DNA of 64,000 nt from Thermopolyspora sp044507605 (GTDB lineage Bacteria; Actinomycetota; Actinomycetes; Streptosporangiales; Streptosporangiaceae). Position 1 is the stretch's first letter. Each line of letters opens with the position of its first letter. The DNA is taken from positions 1-64,000 of the forward strand of contig JBIQJI010000032.1 in assembly GCA_044507605.1 (NCBI GenBank), read 5' to 3'. A program made the position numbers and the translations under genes. Below the pieces are notes generated by a model that was not told where the DNA came from, searched no databases, and worked only from the letters and a program-made list of their open reading frames with translations. Positions 1 to 6,735 of the stretch are shown here, piece after piece.

Positions 1-1
1 G

Positions 2-140
2 AACGCGATCATGCTGTGCTCAGACCATCACCGTCCGGAGATGAAAAGCGTTCATTGACGCCATCAGCGCCTCGACGGGAGACATGAGAAAGGTTGCCTA
101 CCGTTTCGCCAAGGCACGAGAACTGGTGATAGGCACGTGA
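2..140 (+). CDS. 3' end of a cut-off upstream gene (apparently frameshifted)
   Basis: Frame 2 reads a protein-like stretch with a SDHHRPEMK motif and then hits a stop at 56-58. Frame 3 from about position 45 continues in the same style (FIDAISASTGDMRKVAYRF) to a TGA at 138-140. Removing one A from the AAAA run at 44-47 joins the two, so I read this as one gene with a one-base insertion or a read error. Its TGA overlaps the next GTG start (GTGA at 137-140), so it is coupled to the ATPase. The family cannot be fixed from about 45 residues; DUF262/GmrSD-like proteins often precede DUF3696 ATPases, so that is a guess. Confidence 0.45.
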
Positions 141-1276
141 TAACCCGGCTGCGCGTCTCCAACTTCAAGCGCTTCCTTGACCTGTCCCTGCCGCTACGCC
201 CATTGACCGTACTGACGGGGATGAACGGGTCCGGCAAGAGCACACTGATCCAGGCATTGCTGCTCGCCCGTCAGGCCGCACACCTGCAAGACGCGCAGGT
301 GGTCGCTCTCAACGGGTATCTCGGCCTTTCTCTCGGCGAGGCCACTGACGTGCAACATGCCGAGGCAGACGAGAAGGCCGAGGTCGTGGTGCGGCTTGAG
401 GCCGATGACGAGCCGCCTGCCGAGTACAGGTTCGCGGCGCCGCAGGAAGACCGATCGCTCAACCTTCGGGTCGCGGAGCCACGTCCAGCGGCGCTGGACG
501 TTCTGCGCGGGCACGGAGCCGCCTTCACATACCTGCGCGCGGAGCGGTTGGGGCCCAGAGACCAATTGGACGTCACAGCGGAGGACGTCGCGGATCTCGG
601 TGTCGGCGAACAGGGACAGTACACCGGCCAGATGCTCGCATTGCATGAGAACGAGGAGGTGCGTCCCGAGCTCCGGCATCCGCACACGGAAGGGCCGGAG
701 GGGCATGGGGTCACGACTCTGCGGGCACAGGTCGAGGATTGGGCGTCGGACATCATCCGACCCATCCGGGTGATCGCGCAATGGCCGACGGGCATCTCCG
801 CCAGCGTGATCCGCTATCAGGATCCCGATTCTCTGCTCGACGGGATCAGGCCGCCCAACATGGGCTTTGGCGTCTCGTACGCATTGCCCATCATCGTGGC
901 CGGACTCCTGACCCCGCGCGGAGGTCTGTTCGTTGTGGAGAACCCCGAAGCGCATCTCCACCCTGCCGGGCAGTCCAGAATGGGGCGCTTCCTAGGTCGA
1001 CTGGCCGGATCCGGTGTGCAGGTCATCATCGAGACTCACAGTGATCACGTGCTCAACGGAATTCGGCTCGCGGCGGTGGCGGATGGGAGGGTCGCGACAT
1101 CGGCCGTCCTCTTCCACTTTTTCGACGGCACTGCTCCCATTCAGATTGAGATGACAGATAGCGGCGGCCTGACCCAGTGGCCGGATGGTTTTTTCGACCA
1201 GCTCGAGAGCGACCTTGGAGGACTCGCTCGTGCCCAACGACGCCGACCCCCCACGCGTTGTCATCGACGAAAGTAG
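137..1276 (+). CDS. AAA-type ATPase with DUF3696 C-terminus (OLD/SMC-like)
   Basis: 379-residue P-loop ATPase. The N-terminus has the 'xLRVSNFKRF' entry strand of RecF/OLD/SMC-like ATPases, a Walker A GMNGSGKST at about residues 28-36, a Walker B/D-loop region VVENPEAHLHP near 265-275, and the ETHSDH switch motif near 305. The end carries the DUF3696 signature (WPDGFFDQ). The start is a GTG inside a GTGA overlap with the preceding reading frame. The 3' end overlaps the next gene by 47 bases, so the genes form one translational unit. DUF3696 ATPases usually sit next to DUF262-like or nuclease-like partners, often in defence islands; here it probably powers or gates the neighbour. The substrate is unknown. 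Confidence 0.85.
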   Translation: MITRLRVSNFKRFLDLSLPLRPLTVLTGMNGSGKSTLIQALLLARQAAHLQDAQVVALNGYLGLSLGEATDVQHAEADEKAEVVVRLEADDEPPAEYRFAAPQEDRSLNLRVAEPRPAALDVLRGHGAAFTYLRAERLGPRDQLDVTAEDVADLGVGEQGQYTGQMLALHENEEVRPELRHPHTEGPEGHGVTTLRAQVEDWASDIIRPIRVIAQWPTGISASVIRYQDPDSLLDGIRPPNMGFGVSYALPIIVAGLLTPRGGLFVVENPEAHLHPAGQSRMGRFLGRLAGSGVQVIIETHSDHVLNGIRLAAVADGRVATSAVLFHFFDGTAPIQIEMTDSGGLTQWPDGFFDQLESDLGGLARAQRRRPPTRCHRRK

Positions 1277-2183
1277 CTTTGATTTCACGGGGTTGACAGC
1301 GGACCGGCTGTCATCCCTGCTGCACCAGCTCAACGAAGAATTGACGGCGCTCAGGTTGGCCGGCTGCCCCGCCTGGAAGCCGCCAGGATTTGAAAGTGTT
1401 CCTTGTCTCGGCGACGATAATCTGTTCGCTTACCTCATGTCTGAGCCCGGCTCAGCCATTGATCGCGACATACGCTATCGATTTTACAGCCTGATACAAA
1501 AATGTCCTGTGTGGGACGGCGGCGGGCTCGACAGCGCCGAGGTGTCGCTGGGGGGCGCTCTCGCCACATCGGCACAGTCCGTCGCCTACGCTCTCGCGTG
1601 CGCGCTGAGCGGCCGTGGGGTGGCCTGCCTCGTTCTGGCATCCTCGCCGCACAAGGACTTCGTCCTGGTGGGGGCATCAGGGGGCCAGGCCCACGTGTAC
1701 TTCTTCGCGGAGAGCTCAGCACTCCCCGCGTTCTGGAGATCTCTCTACGAACTCGAAAACGTTCCCGAATCCTTGTTCTTCCAGTTGGCGAAACATGCTT
1801 TCCCGAATCTGATATTTCATGCGAGTCTCAGCTTCGGTCGGTTCGCCGGTGCGTACCGAGAACTCCGTACCGAAGTCGTGAAGCATCTGGCCGTACTCAA
1901 CGATCACTTTCTCGGTGTACATGCCCAGGCGCAGGGTCGTCCTCGCGAGATTGAGATGACACTGGCTTCCTACGGCCTGCCCCGAGTGTCGCCGGAGAGC
2001 CCCAAAACTCACAAGAACGCCAGGGCGATGCGCGCTCGATGCGTGGAGTATGACGGCCGACAGGTGTGCTGTGAATGGCATTCGAAAATCGAGGGCCAGC
2101 GCAACCGGATCCACTTTGCTTTCGGTGCCGAGCTCGCCGGCCACATTTTGATCGGTATATTCGTCGATCACCTGGCGACTTAA
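1230..2183 (+). CDS. Unrecognised partner of the DUF3696 ATPase, possible effector
   Basis: The open frame extends upstream to 1185, but GTG at 1230 is preceded by a good GGAGG at 1217-1222, giving 317 residues. No signal peptide or membrane span is visible. The middle is hydrophobic and mixed alpha/beta (GACLVLASS-like, then FVLVGASGGQAHVYFF). The C-terminal 45 residues have a cysteine pair and CEWHSKIEGQRNRIHF followed by HILIGIFVDHL. That spacing of a basic 'RIHF' strand and a hydrophobic strand ending in H resembles the RelE/ParE-type toxin fold, which is inference only. Its 47-base overlap with the ATPase gene argues for a fixed-stoichiometry pair. GC is slightly lower than in neighbouring genes. 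Confidence 0.7.
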   Translation: MPNDADPPRVVIDESSFDFTGLTADRLSSLLHQLNEELTALRLAGCPAWKPPGFESVPCLGDDNLFAYLMSEPGSAIDRDIRYRFYSLIQKCPVWDGGGLDSAEVSLGGALATSAQSVAYALACALSGRGVACLVLASSPHKDFVLVGASGGQAHVYFFAESSALPAFWRSLYELENVPESLFFQLAKHAFPNLIFHASLSFGRFAGAYRELRTEVVKHLAVLNDHFLGVHAQAQGRPREIEMTLASYGLPRVSPESPKTHKNARAMRARCVEYDGRQVCCEWHSKIEGQRNRIHFAFGAELAGHILIGIFVDHLAT

Positions 2184-2211
2184 ATCCGGCTGTGCGCCTC
2201 GGGCTTCGAGG

Positions 2212-3060
2212 CTACGGGGACTGGTCGCCGGTGAGGCCGTGGCGGTAGGCGTAGACGACGGCCTGGACGCGTTCGCGGAGCTGGAGTTTGGCCAGCATGC
2301 GGGCAATGTGGGTTTTGACGGTGGCCTCGCTGACGACGAGTTCGGACGCGATCTCGGCGTTGGACAGGCCGCGGGCGAGCTGGCGCAGGACGTCGAGTTC
2401 GCGGTCGGTGAGGCGGTGGCAGGGGTCGGGCGGGGCGACGGGGCGGGGCGGCGGGCGGGCGAAGTGGTCGATGACGTGGTGGGTGATGGCGGGGTCGAGC
2501 AGGGCGTCGCCCTCGGCGACGGTGCGGATGGCCGTGATGAGGCGTTCGGGCGGGGAGCTCTTGAGCAGGAAGCCGCTCGCGCCGGCCCGCAGCGCGTCGT
2601 ACACGTACCCGTCGAGGTCGAAGGTCGTCAGGATGATCACCTTGGGTCCGCCGGGGCCGGCGGTGATCTGCCGGGTGGCGGCGATGCCGTCGAGGCCGGG
2701 CATGCGGACGCGGGTCGCGTGGGCGTGCCTGCGGACGTTGGTGAGGGCCTCCTGCACGATCCGGTACACCGAGACCTCCAGCGCCGGGTCAAGCGGCCGG
2801 GGCTCGTCCTCGATGCGCACGTCGACCTCCAGGCCGGCCGGCCGCGCGTCCTCGACGAGGCGTCGAGCCGGGCCAGGGTGGGCTGCGGCTCGGTCGCGGG
2901 CCCGCCGTCGTGGTCGCGGAGCAGGCCGAGCAGCCGGTGCAGCTCGGCGATGGCCTGACGGCCCGTCGCCTCGACCTGGGCGAGCGCGTCCCGCTCCGAC
3001 CGCAGCTCATCGGGCGGCCGGCCGCGCACCGCGCCGGTGTGCAGCACCATCACGCTGATG
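2212..3060 (-). pseudogene. Collapsed two-component system: histidine kinase fragment fused to a NarL-type response regulator
   Basis: Read from 3060 down, the minus strand encodes the dimerisation region of a Gram-positive HisKA_3 kinase (SVMVLHTGAV...AELHRLLGLLRD), a one-base loss near 2862 that shifts frame, then the kinase N-box (RIVQEALTNVRRHAHA). At about 2700 it runs in frame into the receiver domain of a NarL/FixJ regulator (RMPGLDG...), missing the first ~50 residues and the phospho-acceptor aspartate. The LuxR-type HTH at the end (LTDRELDVLRQLARG...VKTHIARML) is complete. An intact locus would hold a full sensor kinase followed by a full regulator; an internal deletion has removed the kinase ATP-binding end and the regulator start. 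A DNA-binding remnant could still be made from internal starts. Confidence 0.8.
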
Positions 3061-3291
3061 CTGGGGCTGTTCTTCGGCCCGTTCCTGGTGCTGCTCGGGG
3101 CGCGCCGCGCGGGCATCGTGCGGGCCTGGCTGCCCTGGGCGAGCCTCGCCGTGTGGGTGCTCCAGCCGGTGTCGACGGCGCTGAGCGGCCCGAGCACCCT
3201 CAACCGCCTGATCGCCACCGTGTGCCAGCTCGCCCTCGTGGTCGTGGCGGCGTTCGTGACCCGCGCGGTTCTGGCCGCCCGGCGCGCCTGA
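3058..3291 (+). pseudogene. C-terminal fragment of a small membrane protein
   Basis: From ATG 3058 a 77-residue frame reads three hydrophobic stretches separated by short basic loops, ending LVVVAAFVTRAVLAARR. Its 5' end abuts the kinase remnant on the opposite strand at about 3060, and no good ribosome-binding site precedes it. I read it as the tail of a membrane protein whose beginning was lost in the same rearrangement. It could still be a short intact membrane protein. Family not recognised. Confidence 0.45.
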
Positions 3292-3389
3292 TCGCACCGC
3301 CCGCCGTCCCGCCCGGCCGCGTTGCCGGCGTGGTGGCGAGCGGGTGGCCTGCGGGGCGGCCGAGGGAGGGCGAGGGAGGGCGAGCGGCC

Positions 3390-3460
3390 GTCAGGACGCC
3401 GGCGGCTCTGTCAGGACGCCAGCGGCGCACGTCAGGACGTCGGCGGCGCTGTCAGGACGA
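3390..3460. repeat. Four-copy ~20-bp tandem repeat across the map stop codon
   Basis: Copies of GTCAGGACGYCRGCGGC begin at 3390, 3410, 3431 and 3451 (last copy partial). The array covers the stop codon and last residues of the methionine aminopeptidase gene, so its tail (TAPPTS) is encoded by repeat DNA. The purine-rich GAGGGAGGGCGAGGGAGGG lies just to the left. Confidence 0.7.
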
Positions 3461-4217
3461 TGGGGCCCGACTCGGTGACGGCGACGGTGTGCTCGGAGTG
3501 GGCGGTGCGGGAGCCGTCGGCCGAGCGGATGGTCCAGCCGTCGGGGTCGGTGCGGATGCGGTTCGTGGTCTGGGCGAACCAGGGCTCGATGGCGAAGACC
3601 AGGCCGGGCCGCAGGAGGTAGCCGCGGCCGGGGCGGCCCCGGTTGGAGATGTGCGGGTCCTCGTGCATGGTGCGGCCGACGCCGTGGCCGCCGAACTCGG
3701 TGTTGACCGGGTAGCCGTACCGCTCGGCGACGGCCGAGATCGCGGCCGAGATGTCGCCGATGCGGTTGCCCGGCTGGGCGGCGGCGATGCCGGCCGCCAG
3801 GGCCTCCTCGGTGGCGCGGATCAGCCGGAGGTCGGCCTCGGCCGGGGTGCCGGCGATGACGCTGATGGCGGCGTCGCACACCCACCCGTCGACGGACACG
3901 GCGAGGTCCAGGCTGAGCAGGTCGCCGTCGCGCAGTTTGTAGCGGGTGGGCAGGCCGTGCAGCACGGCGTCGTTGACCGACAGGCAGATGACGTTGCGGA
4001 ACGGCCCGTTGCCGAACGATGGGGCATAATCCCAGTAGCAGGACGTGGCACCACGTTCGCGGATCAGTTCGCGGGTGAGATGCTCAAGGTCCATCAGGTC
4101 GACCCCCACGGCGACCCGCTGCCGCAACGTCTCCAGGGTCTCCGCGACGAACCGCCCGGCGGGCCGCATCTGCTCGATCTCACGCTCGGACTTGATGGTG
4201 ATCAACTCGGGCTCCAC
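3432..4217 (-). CDS. map: Type I methionine aminopeptidase
   Basis: Removes the initiator methionine from nascent proteins in the cytoplasm. From GTG 4217 the product has 261 residues, normal for bacterial type I enzymes; longer upstream frame has no family similarity. All metal and catalytic ligands are visible in order: HGLP histidine, LDLAVSVDGWVCDAA with two aspartates, HGVGRTMHEDP histidine, FAIEPW glutamate and SEHTVAVTE glutamate. It is divergent from a small XRE regulator, and the intergenic region carries an inverted repeat. Many actinomycetes have more than one map; this one is not next to ribosomal protein genes, so it is probably an additional copy. Confidence 0.92.
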   Translation of the reverse strand: MEPELITIKSEREIEQMRPAGRFVAETLETLRQRVAVGVDLMDLEHLTRELIRERGATSCYWDYAPSFGNGPFRNVICLSVNDAVLHGLPTRYKLRDGDLLSLDLAVSVDGWVCDAAISVIAGTPAEADLRLIRATEEALAAGIAAAQPGNRIGDISAAISAVAERYGYPVNTEFGGHGVGRTMHEDPHISNRGRPGRGYLLRPGLVFAIEPWFAQTTNRIRTDPDGWTIRSADGSRTAHSEHTVAVTESGPIVLTAPPTS

Positions 4218-4226
4218 AGGGTCGTT

Positions 4227-4256
4227 CGGTATTATTGTCCCGGTATTTTTATACCG
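4227..4256. promoter_or_regulatory. Candidate operator between map and the XRE regulator
   Basis: CGGTAT-TTTT-ATACCG at 4241-4256 is a perfect 6-bp inverted repeat with a 4-bp spacer. A further CGGTATT half-copy lies at 4227-4233. It is an AT-rich island in the divergent intergenic region, placed to control both genes. Binding by the adjacent XRE protein is inferred. Confidence 0.5.
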
Positions 4257-4340
4257 TACCCGTGGTGCTGTCCAGCGCCGCGCACGACCATCAGCGGCCC
4301 GGAGAGGTCCTGACAGGCCCTGAGAGGTAGGGTGAACGCC

Positions 4341-4607
4341 ATGGTTCGGAGGCCGCTCACGCCTCAGCAGGTCGAGGCCGGCAGAAGGCTCGGCTCGCTG
4401 CTCCGGCGAGCCCGCGGCGAGGCCGCGCTCACCGAGATCGCCCTGTCCGCCGGCATCTCGCCCGAGACCCTGCGCAAGATCGAGACCGGCCGGCTCCCCT
4501 CGCCGGCCTTCGGCACGATCGTCGCCCTCAGCCAGGTGCTGCGAGTACCCCTCGACGACCTGGCCGCCGCCTGGCGAAGCGCCGAGGCCCTGCGCCTGTC
4601 GAGCTGA
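4341..4607 (+). CDS. Small XRE-family HTH regulator
   Basis: From ATG 4341 an 88-residue protein consists of one helix-turn-helix domain: RRPLTPQQVEAGRRLG lead helix, then TEIALSAGISPETLRKIETGR, the typical XRE recognition helix, and VLRVPLDDLAAAW. An in-frame GTG at 4332 is possible, but AGGTAGGG at 4325-4332 suits the ATG. It has no ligand or enzyme domain. It is divergent from map and may repress both through the palindrome at 4241-4256. This compact HTH family is common in actinomycetes; its ligand is not known to me. Confidence 0.8.
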   Translation: MVRRPLTPQQVEAGRRLGSLLRRARGEAALTEIALSAGISPETLRKIETGRLPSPAFGTIVALSQVLRVPLDDLAAAWRSAEALRLSS

Positions 4608-4724
4608 GCGCTGAGCGTCCCGCCCACCACCGCCGAACTCCCGGCGACGACCGGCCTGGCGTGACGACCCGGCGGGCGAGGGGAGCAGGGACGGCCGACG
4701 CAGGGGCACGACCGGCTGAGGGAT

Positions 4725-4809
4725 CAGGCCGGCTGAGGCGCCAGGCCGGCTGGGTCAGGCCGGCTGAGGCGCCAGGCCGGCGGAGTCAGGCCGGCTGGGT
4801 CAGGCCGGT
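4725..4809. repeat. CAGGCCGGCTG interspersed tandem repeat
   Basis: The 11-mer CAGGCCGGCTG or a close variant starts at 4725, 4742, 4756, 4773, 4787 and 4801, with alternating spacings of 14 and 17 bases. It lies between the XRE gene and the 3' end of the convergent carboxypeptidase gene, and the last copy runs into that gene's stop. Strand-symmetric GGCCGGC could form stem structures at the convergent ends. Confidence 0.6.
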
Positions 4810-6140
4810 AGGGCGGCCGTGCGCAGGATGGCCTCGGCCTGGAGGCGCACCACGTCCGTCAGGGGGAGGGGGCGGGCTTGTGTGTCCGCCTGCACCCGCT
4901 CGCAGGCCGCCTCGAAGACGGGGGTGAGGGCGCCCAGCTCGGCGCGGATGGCGGGCGTGTGGTTGCCGGCGGCGCATTCGGCGTCGAGGTGGCGCAGCAG
5001 CATGCCGAGGGCGCGCAGCGAGAAACGGCGCGTGGTGTTCTGCGCGCCCGCCATGGGGCCGGGCGTGACGGGCAGGTGGGCGTCGGGGGCGTGCTCCCGG
5101 CCGCGCCAGCGCGCGGCGGCCGACTGGGCCAGGCCGAGGGTGTCCAGCACGGCGTCCCGGAACGGCGTGGCGATCGACAGGTCGCCGGAGACCCGCGCCA
5201 GGGCGGCCTCCACCGGGGCCATGGCCGACAGCAGTTCGTCGGCGGCGGCGCGCATGAACTCGCGAATGGTCAGCCCGCCGGGCACCGGGGCGCGCACGGC
5301 CCACATCGGAATCTCGATCGTGACGGTCAGCGTGCGATAACGGTCGGCGTAGTCGGCGAGATAGGCGCCCTGCCCCCGCGGCTCCCCGGTTATCGACGTG
5401 GTGGGAATGGCGGAGTTCCCGGGCGGCATCACGAAAATGCCCTCGGCCAGCTCCGGCCAGCCGCTGCAATCGGTGGGGTGGGTCTCCACCGGAATGCGAT
5501 GCCGCGCGACCGTGTCCAATAACGGCAGGCGCAGCTCGGGCATCGGCCGGCTGAGCACGAAATAGGCGCCGCCGAAATCGGCATTGTGCAACGGGAACTG
5601 CACCGCGGGTCGCACCGTGTCGATGACGTGCATGAGGGCCCGTGTCTCGGGCAGCCGGGGCGGCGCCTGGCCCGGTGCGTGCGGAAAAGCCCACTCCGGC
5701 TGCCCGGCCAGCGCCGGACGGTAGAAATGGCGGTGGTAGGTGGGAATGGTCAGCGGGGCGGCGTACCAGGTCTCGTTGAGGCGTGCGCCGTCGGGGTCGA
5801 TGCACGGCACGAAGTGCCAGGTGCAGTCGAGTCCGCTGGTCAGCTCGGGGCAGGTGGCCGTCAGGCGGGCGAGCTCCACGATGGTGAGCAGGCCGACGGG
5901 CTCGTTGGGGTGGGGGGCGCCGAGCAGCAGGATGTGCCGGGCGCCCGAGCCGACCGACAGCAGCCGCATCGGGTCGCCGAGGCGCGACGACCCGATCGTG
6001 GAGAGGCGGGCGACCCCCGGGTGATCCGCCGCGAGAGCGGCGATTTTCTCGTTCAGCGTATCGACACCGGGAAATTCGTGATGGTCGTCGAATTTGTCGA
6101 GGTAGTCATCAATCGTCGGCCCGGCATACGCTTCAGTCAT
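4800..6140 (-). CDS. M14-family zinc carboxypeptidase-like protein
   Basis: From ATG 6140 (15 codons inside the longest frame, after AAGGCGAG) the product has 446 residues. Metal ligands of the M14 fold are visible: HPNEP with the H..E pair near residue 75, a later HNADFGG histidine near 185, and the TIEIP catalytic glutamate near 275. CIDPDGARLNETW is also typical of M14. A ~150-residue C-terminal helical extension is unassigned. There is no signal peptide, so it is probably cytoplasmic. It is divergent from the 33-residue peptide gene and the E1-like enzyme, making a leader- or tail-trimming peptidase for that peptide a reasonable guess; immunity by cleaving the product is the alternative. 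Confidence 0.78.
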   Translation of the reverse strand: MTEAYAGPTIDDYLDKFDDHHEFPGVDTLNEKIAALAADHPGVARLSTIGSSRLGDPMRLLSVGSGARHILLLGAPHPNEPVGLLTIVELARLTATCPELTSGLDCTWHFVPCIDPDGARLNETWYAAPLTIPTYHRHFYRPALAGQPEWAFPHAPGQAPPRLPETRALMHVIDTVRPAVQFPLHNADFGGAYFVLSRPMPELRLPLLDTVARHRIPVETHPTDCSGWPELAEGIFVMPPGNSAIPTTSITGEPRGQGAYLADYADRYRTLTVTIEIPMWAVRAPVPGGLTIREFMRAAADELLSAMAPVEAALARVSGDLSIATPFRDAVLDTLGLAQSAAARWRGREHAPDAHLPVTPGPMAGAQNTTRRFSLRALGMLLRHLDAECAAGNHTPAIRAELGALTPVFEAACERVQADTQARPLPLTDVVRLQAEAILRTAALPA

Positions 6141-6535
6141 AACATCGGCTCGCCTTATGATGATGATCTCCGGGGGAACCGACACATATTAGCAAGAATA
6201 ATCAGGCCCGGCTAGAGGGCGCCCGGCGGAAAGCGGTCGCCGAATATTCCGGTGCAGTTGGGGGCGGGCGGCACGCCGGCGGCGGTGTGCAACGTTCCCA
6301 TCGGAGGGTGCGCAGCGTCGCCGGCGCCGTACGCATCGTGATCGACTGTGCCGCGATGACCCCCCAAACGGCCGGAAATGGGGGAGAACGGGAACCGCGC
6401 GGCGGGTACGCGGGCGCACGCCTCGATTCGGTTGCGGAATTACGACGACCGCTTGTCCGTCCGCCACCCTTGTTGTTAAATCCTGTCAAGTGGCCTGTTT
6501 ATGCGGGCCGGCCGTGGCGACAGGAGATGATTCGA
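6141..6535. promoter_or_regulatory. Divergent intergenic region of the RiPP-like locus
   Basis: This 395-base region separates the carboxypeptidase start from the peptide start. No convincing gene is present; the overlapping frames look like composition shadows. It has AT-rich patches near 6180-6205 (toward the peptidase) and 6470-6505 (toward the peptide). TTGTTA at 6473-6478 could be a weak -35 for the peptide, but no good -10 follows at the right spacing. Confidence 0.4.
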
Positions 6536-6637
6536 ATGTCCAAGGGCAAGGTCGTGCGGAAGACGCCGGTGCGGAGGATCAAGATCCGGAAACTCGGCAA
6601 GGTGGAGACCACCGGCCTTTCCAGCGAAGCCGGCTGA
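6536..6637 (+). CDS. 33-residue basic peptide, candidate RiPP precursor
   Basis: ATG 6536 is preceded by AGGAG at 6522-6526 with 9-base spacing, a better start than the in-frame ATG at 6527 that directly abuts it. The peptide is MSKGKVVRKTPVRRIKI (residues 1-17) followed by RKLGKVETTGLSSEAG (18-33). Ten Lys/Arg lie in the first 22 residues; the last 11 are neutral to acidic with E24, T25, T26, S29, S30 and E31 as modifiable side chains. The split into basic leader and hydroxyl/acid core fits a ribosomally made, modified peptide. A strong hairpin starts 16 bases after the stop and the E1-like RRE enzyme gene follows. There is no Cys and no C-terminal Asn, so it is neither a cysteine-derived azole substrate nor a classical microcin C precursor. 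Confidence 0.65.
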   Translation: MSKGKVVRKTPVRRIKIRKLGKVETTGLSSEAG

Positions 6638-6652
6638 GAAAACGTGACCGGT

Positions 6653-6685
6653 CGCGCCCGTCCGCGGAATCCGCGGGCGGGCGCG
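6653..6685 (+). terminator. 15-bp hairpin between peptide and E1 genes (attenuator-like)
   Basis: Arms 6653-6667 and 6671-6685 pair over 15 bp with loop AAT; the only non-Watson-Crick pair (T6661 with G6677) is a G-U wobble in RNA. It sits 16 bases after the peptide stop and 50 bases before the E1 start. No U tract follows, as is usual in actinomycetes. Such a structure would let the peptide be made in excess over the enzyme. Confidence 0.7.
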
Positions 6686-6735
6686 CGCCGTCATCGTCCC
6701 CCGGCCTATCGGCTTTCGGCCACGAAGGACCGCAG

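Noticed and set aside
4725..4809. Spaced repeats considered as a CRISPR array
   Set aside because: Repeats are 11 bases with 3-6 base gaps; no spacers and no cas genes.
6189..6489. Two ~90-codon minus-strand frames before the peptide gene
   Set aside because: No ribosome-binding site, arginine/proline-rich shadow composition, and they occupy the divergent promoter region.
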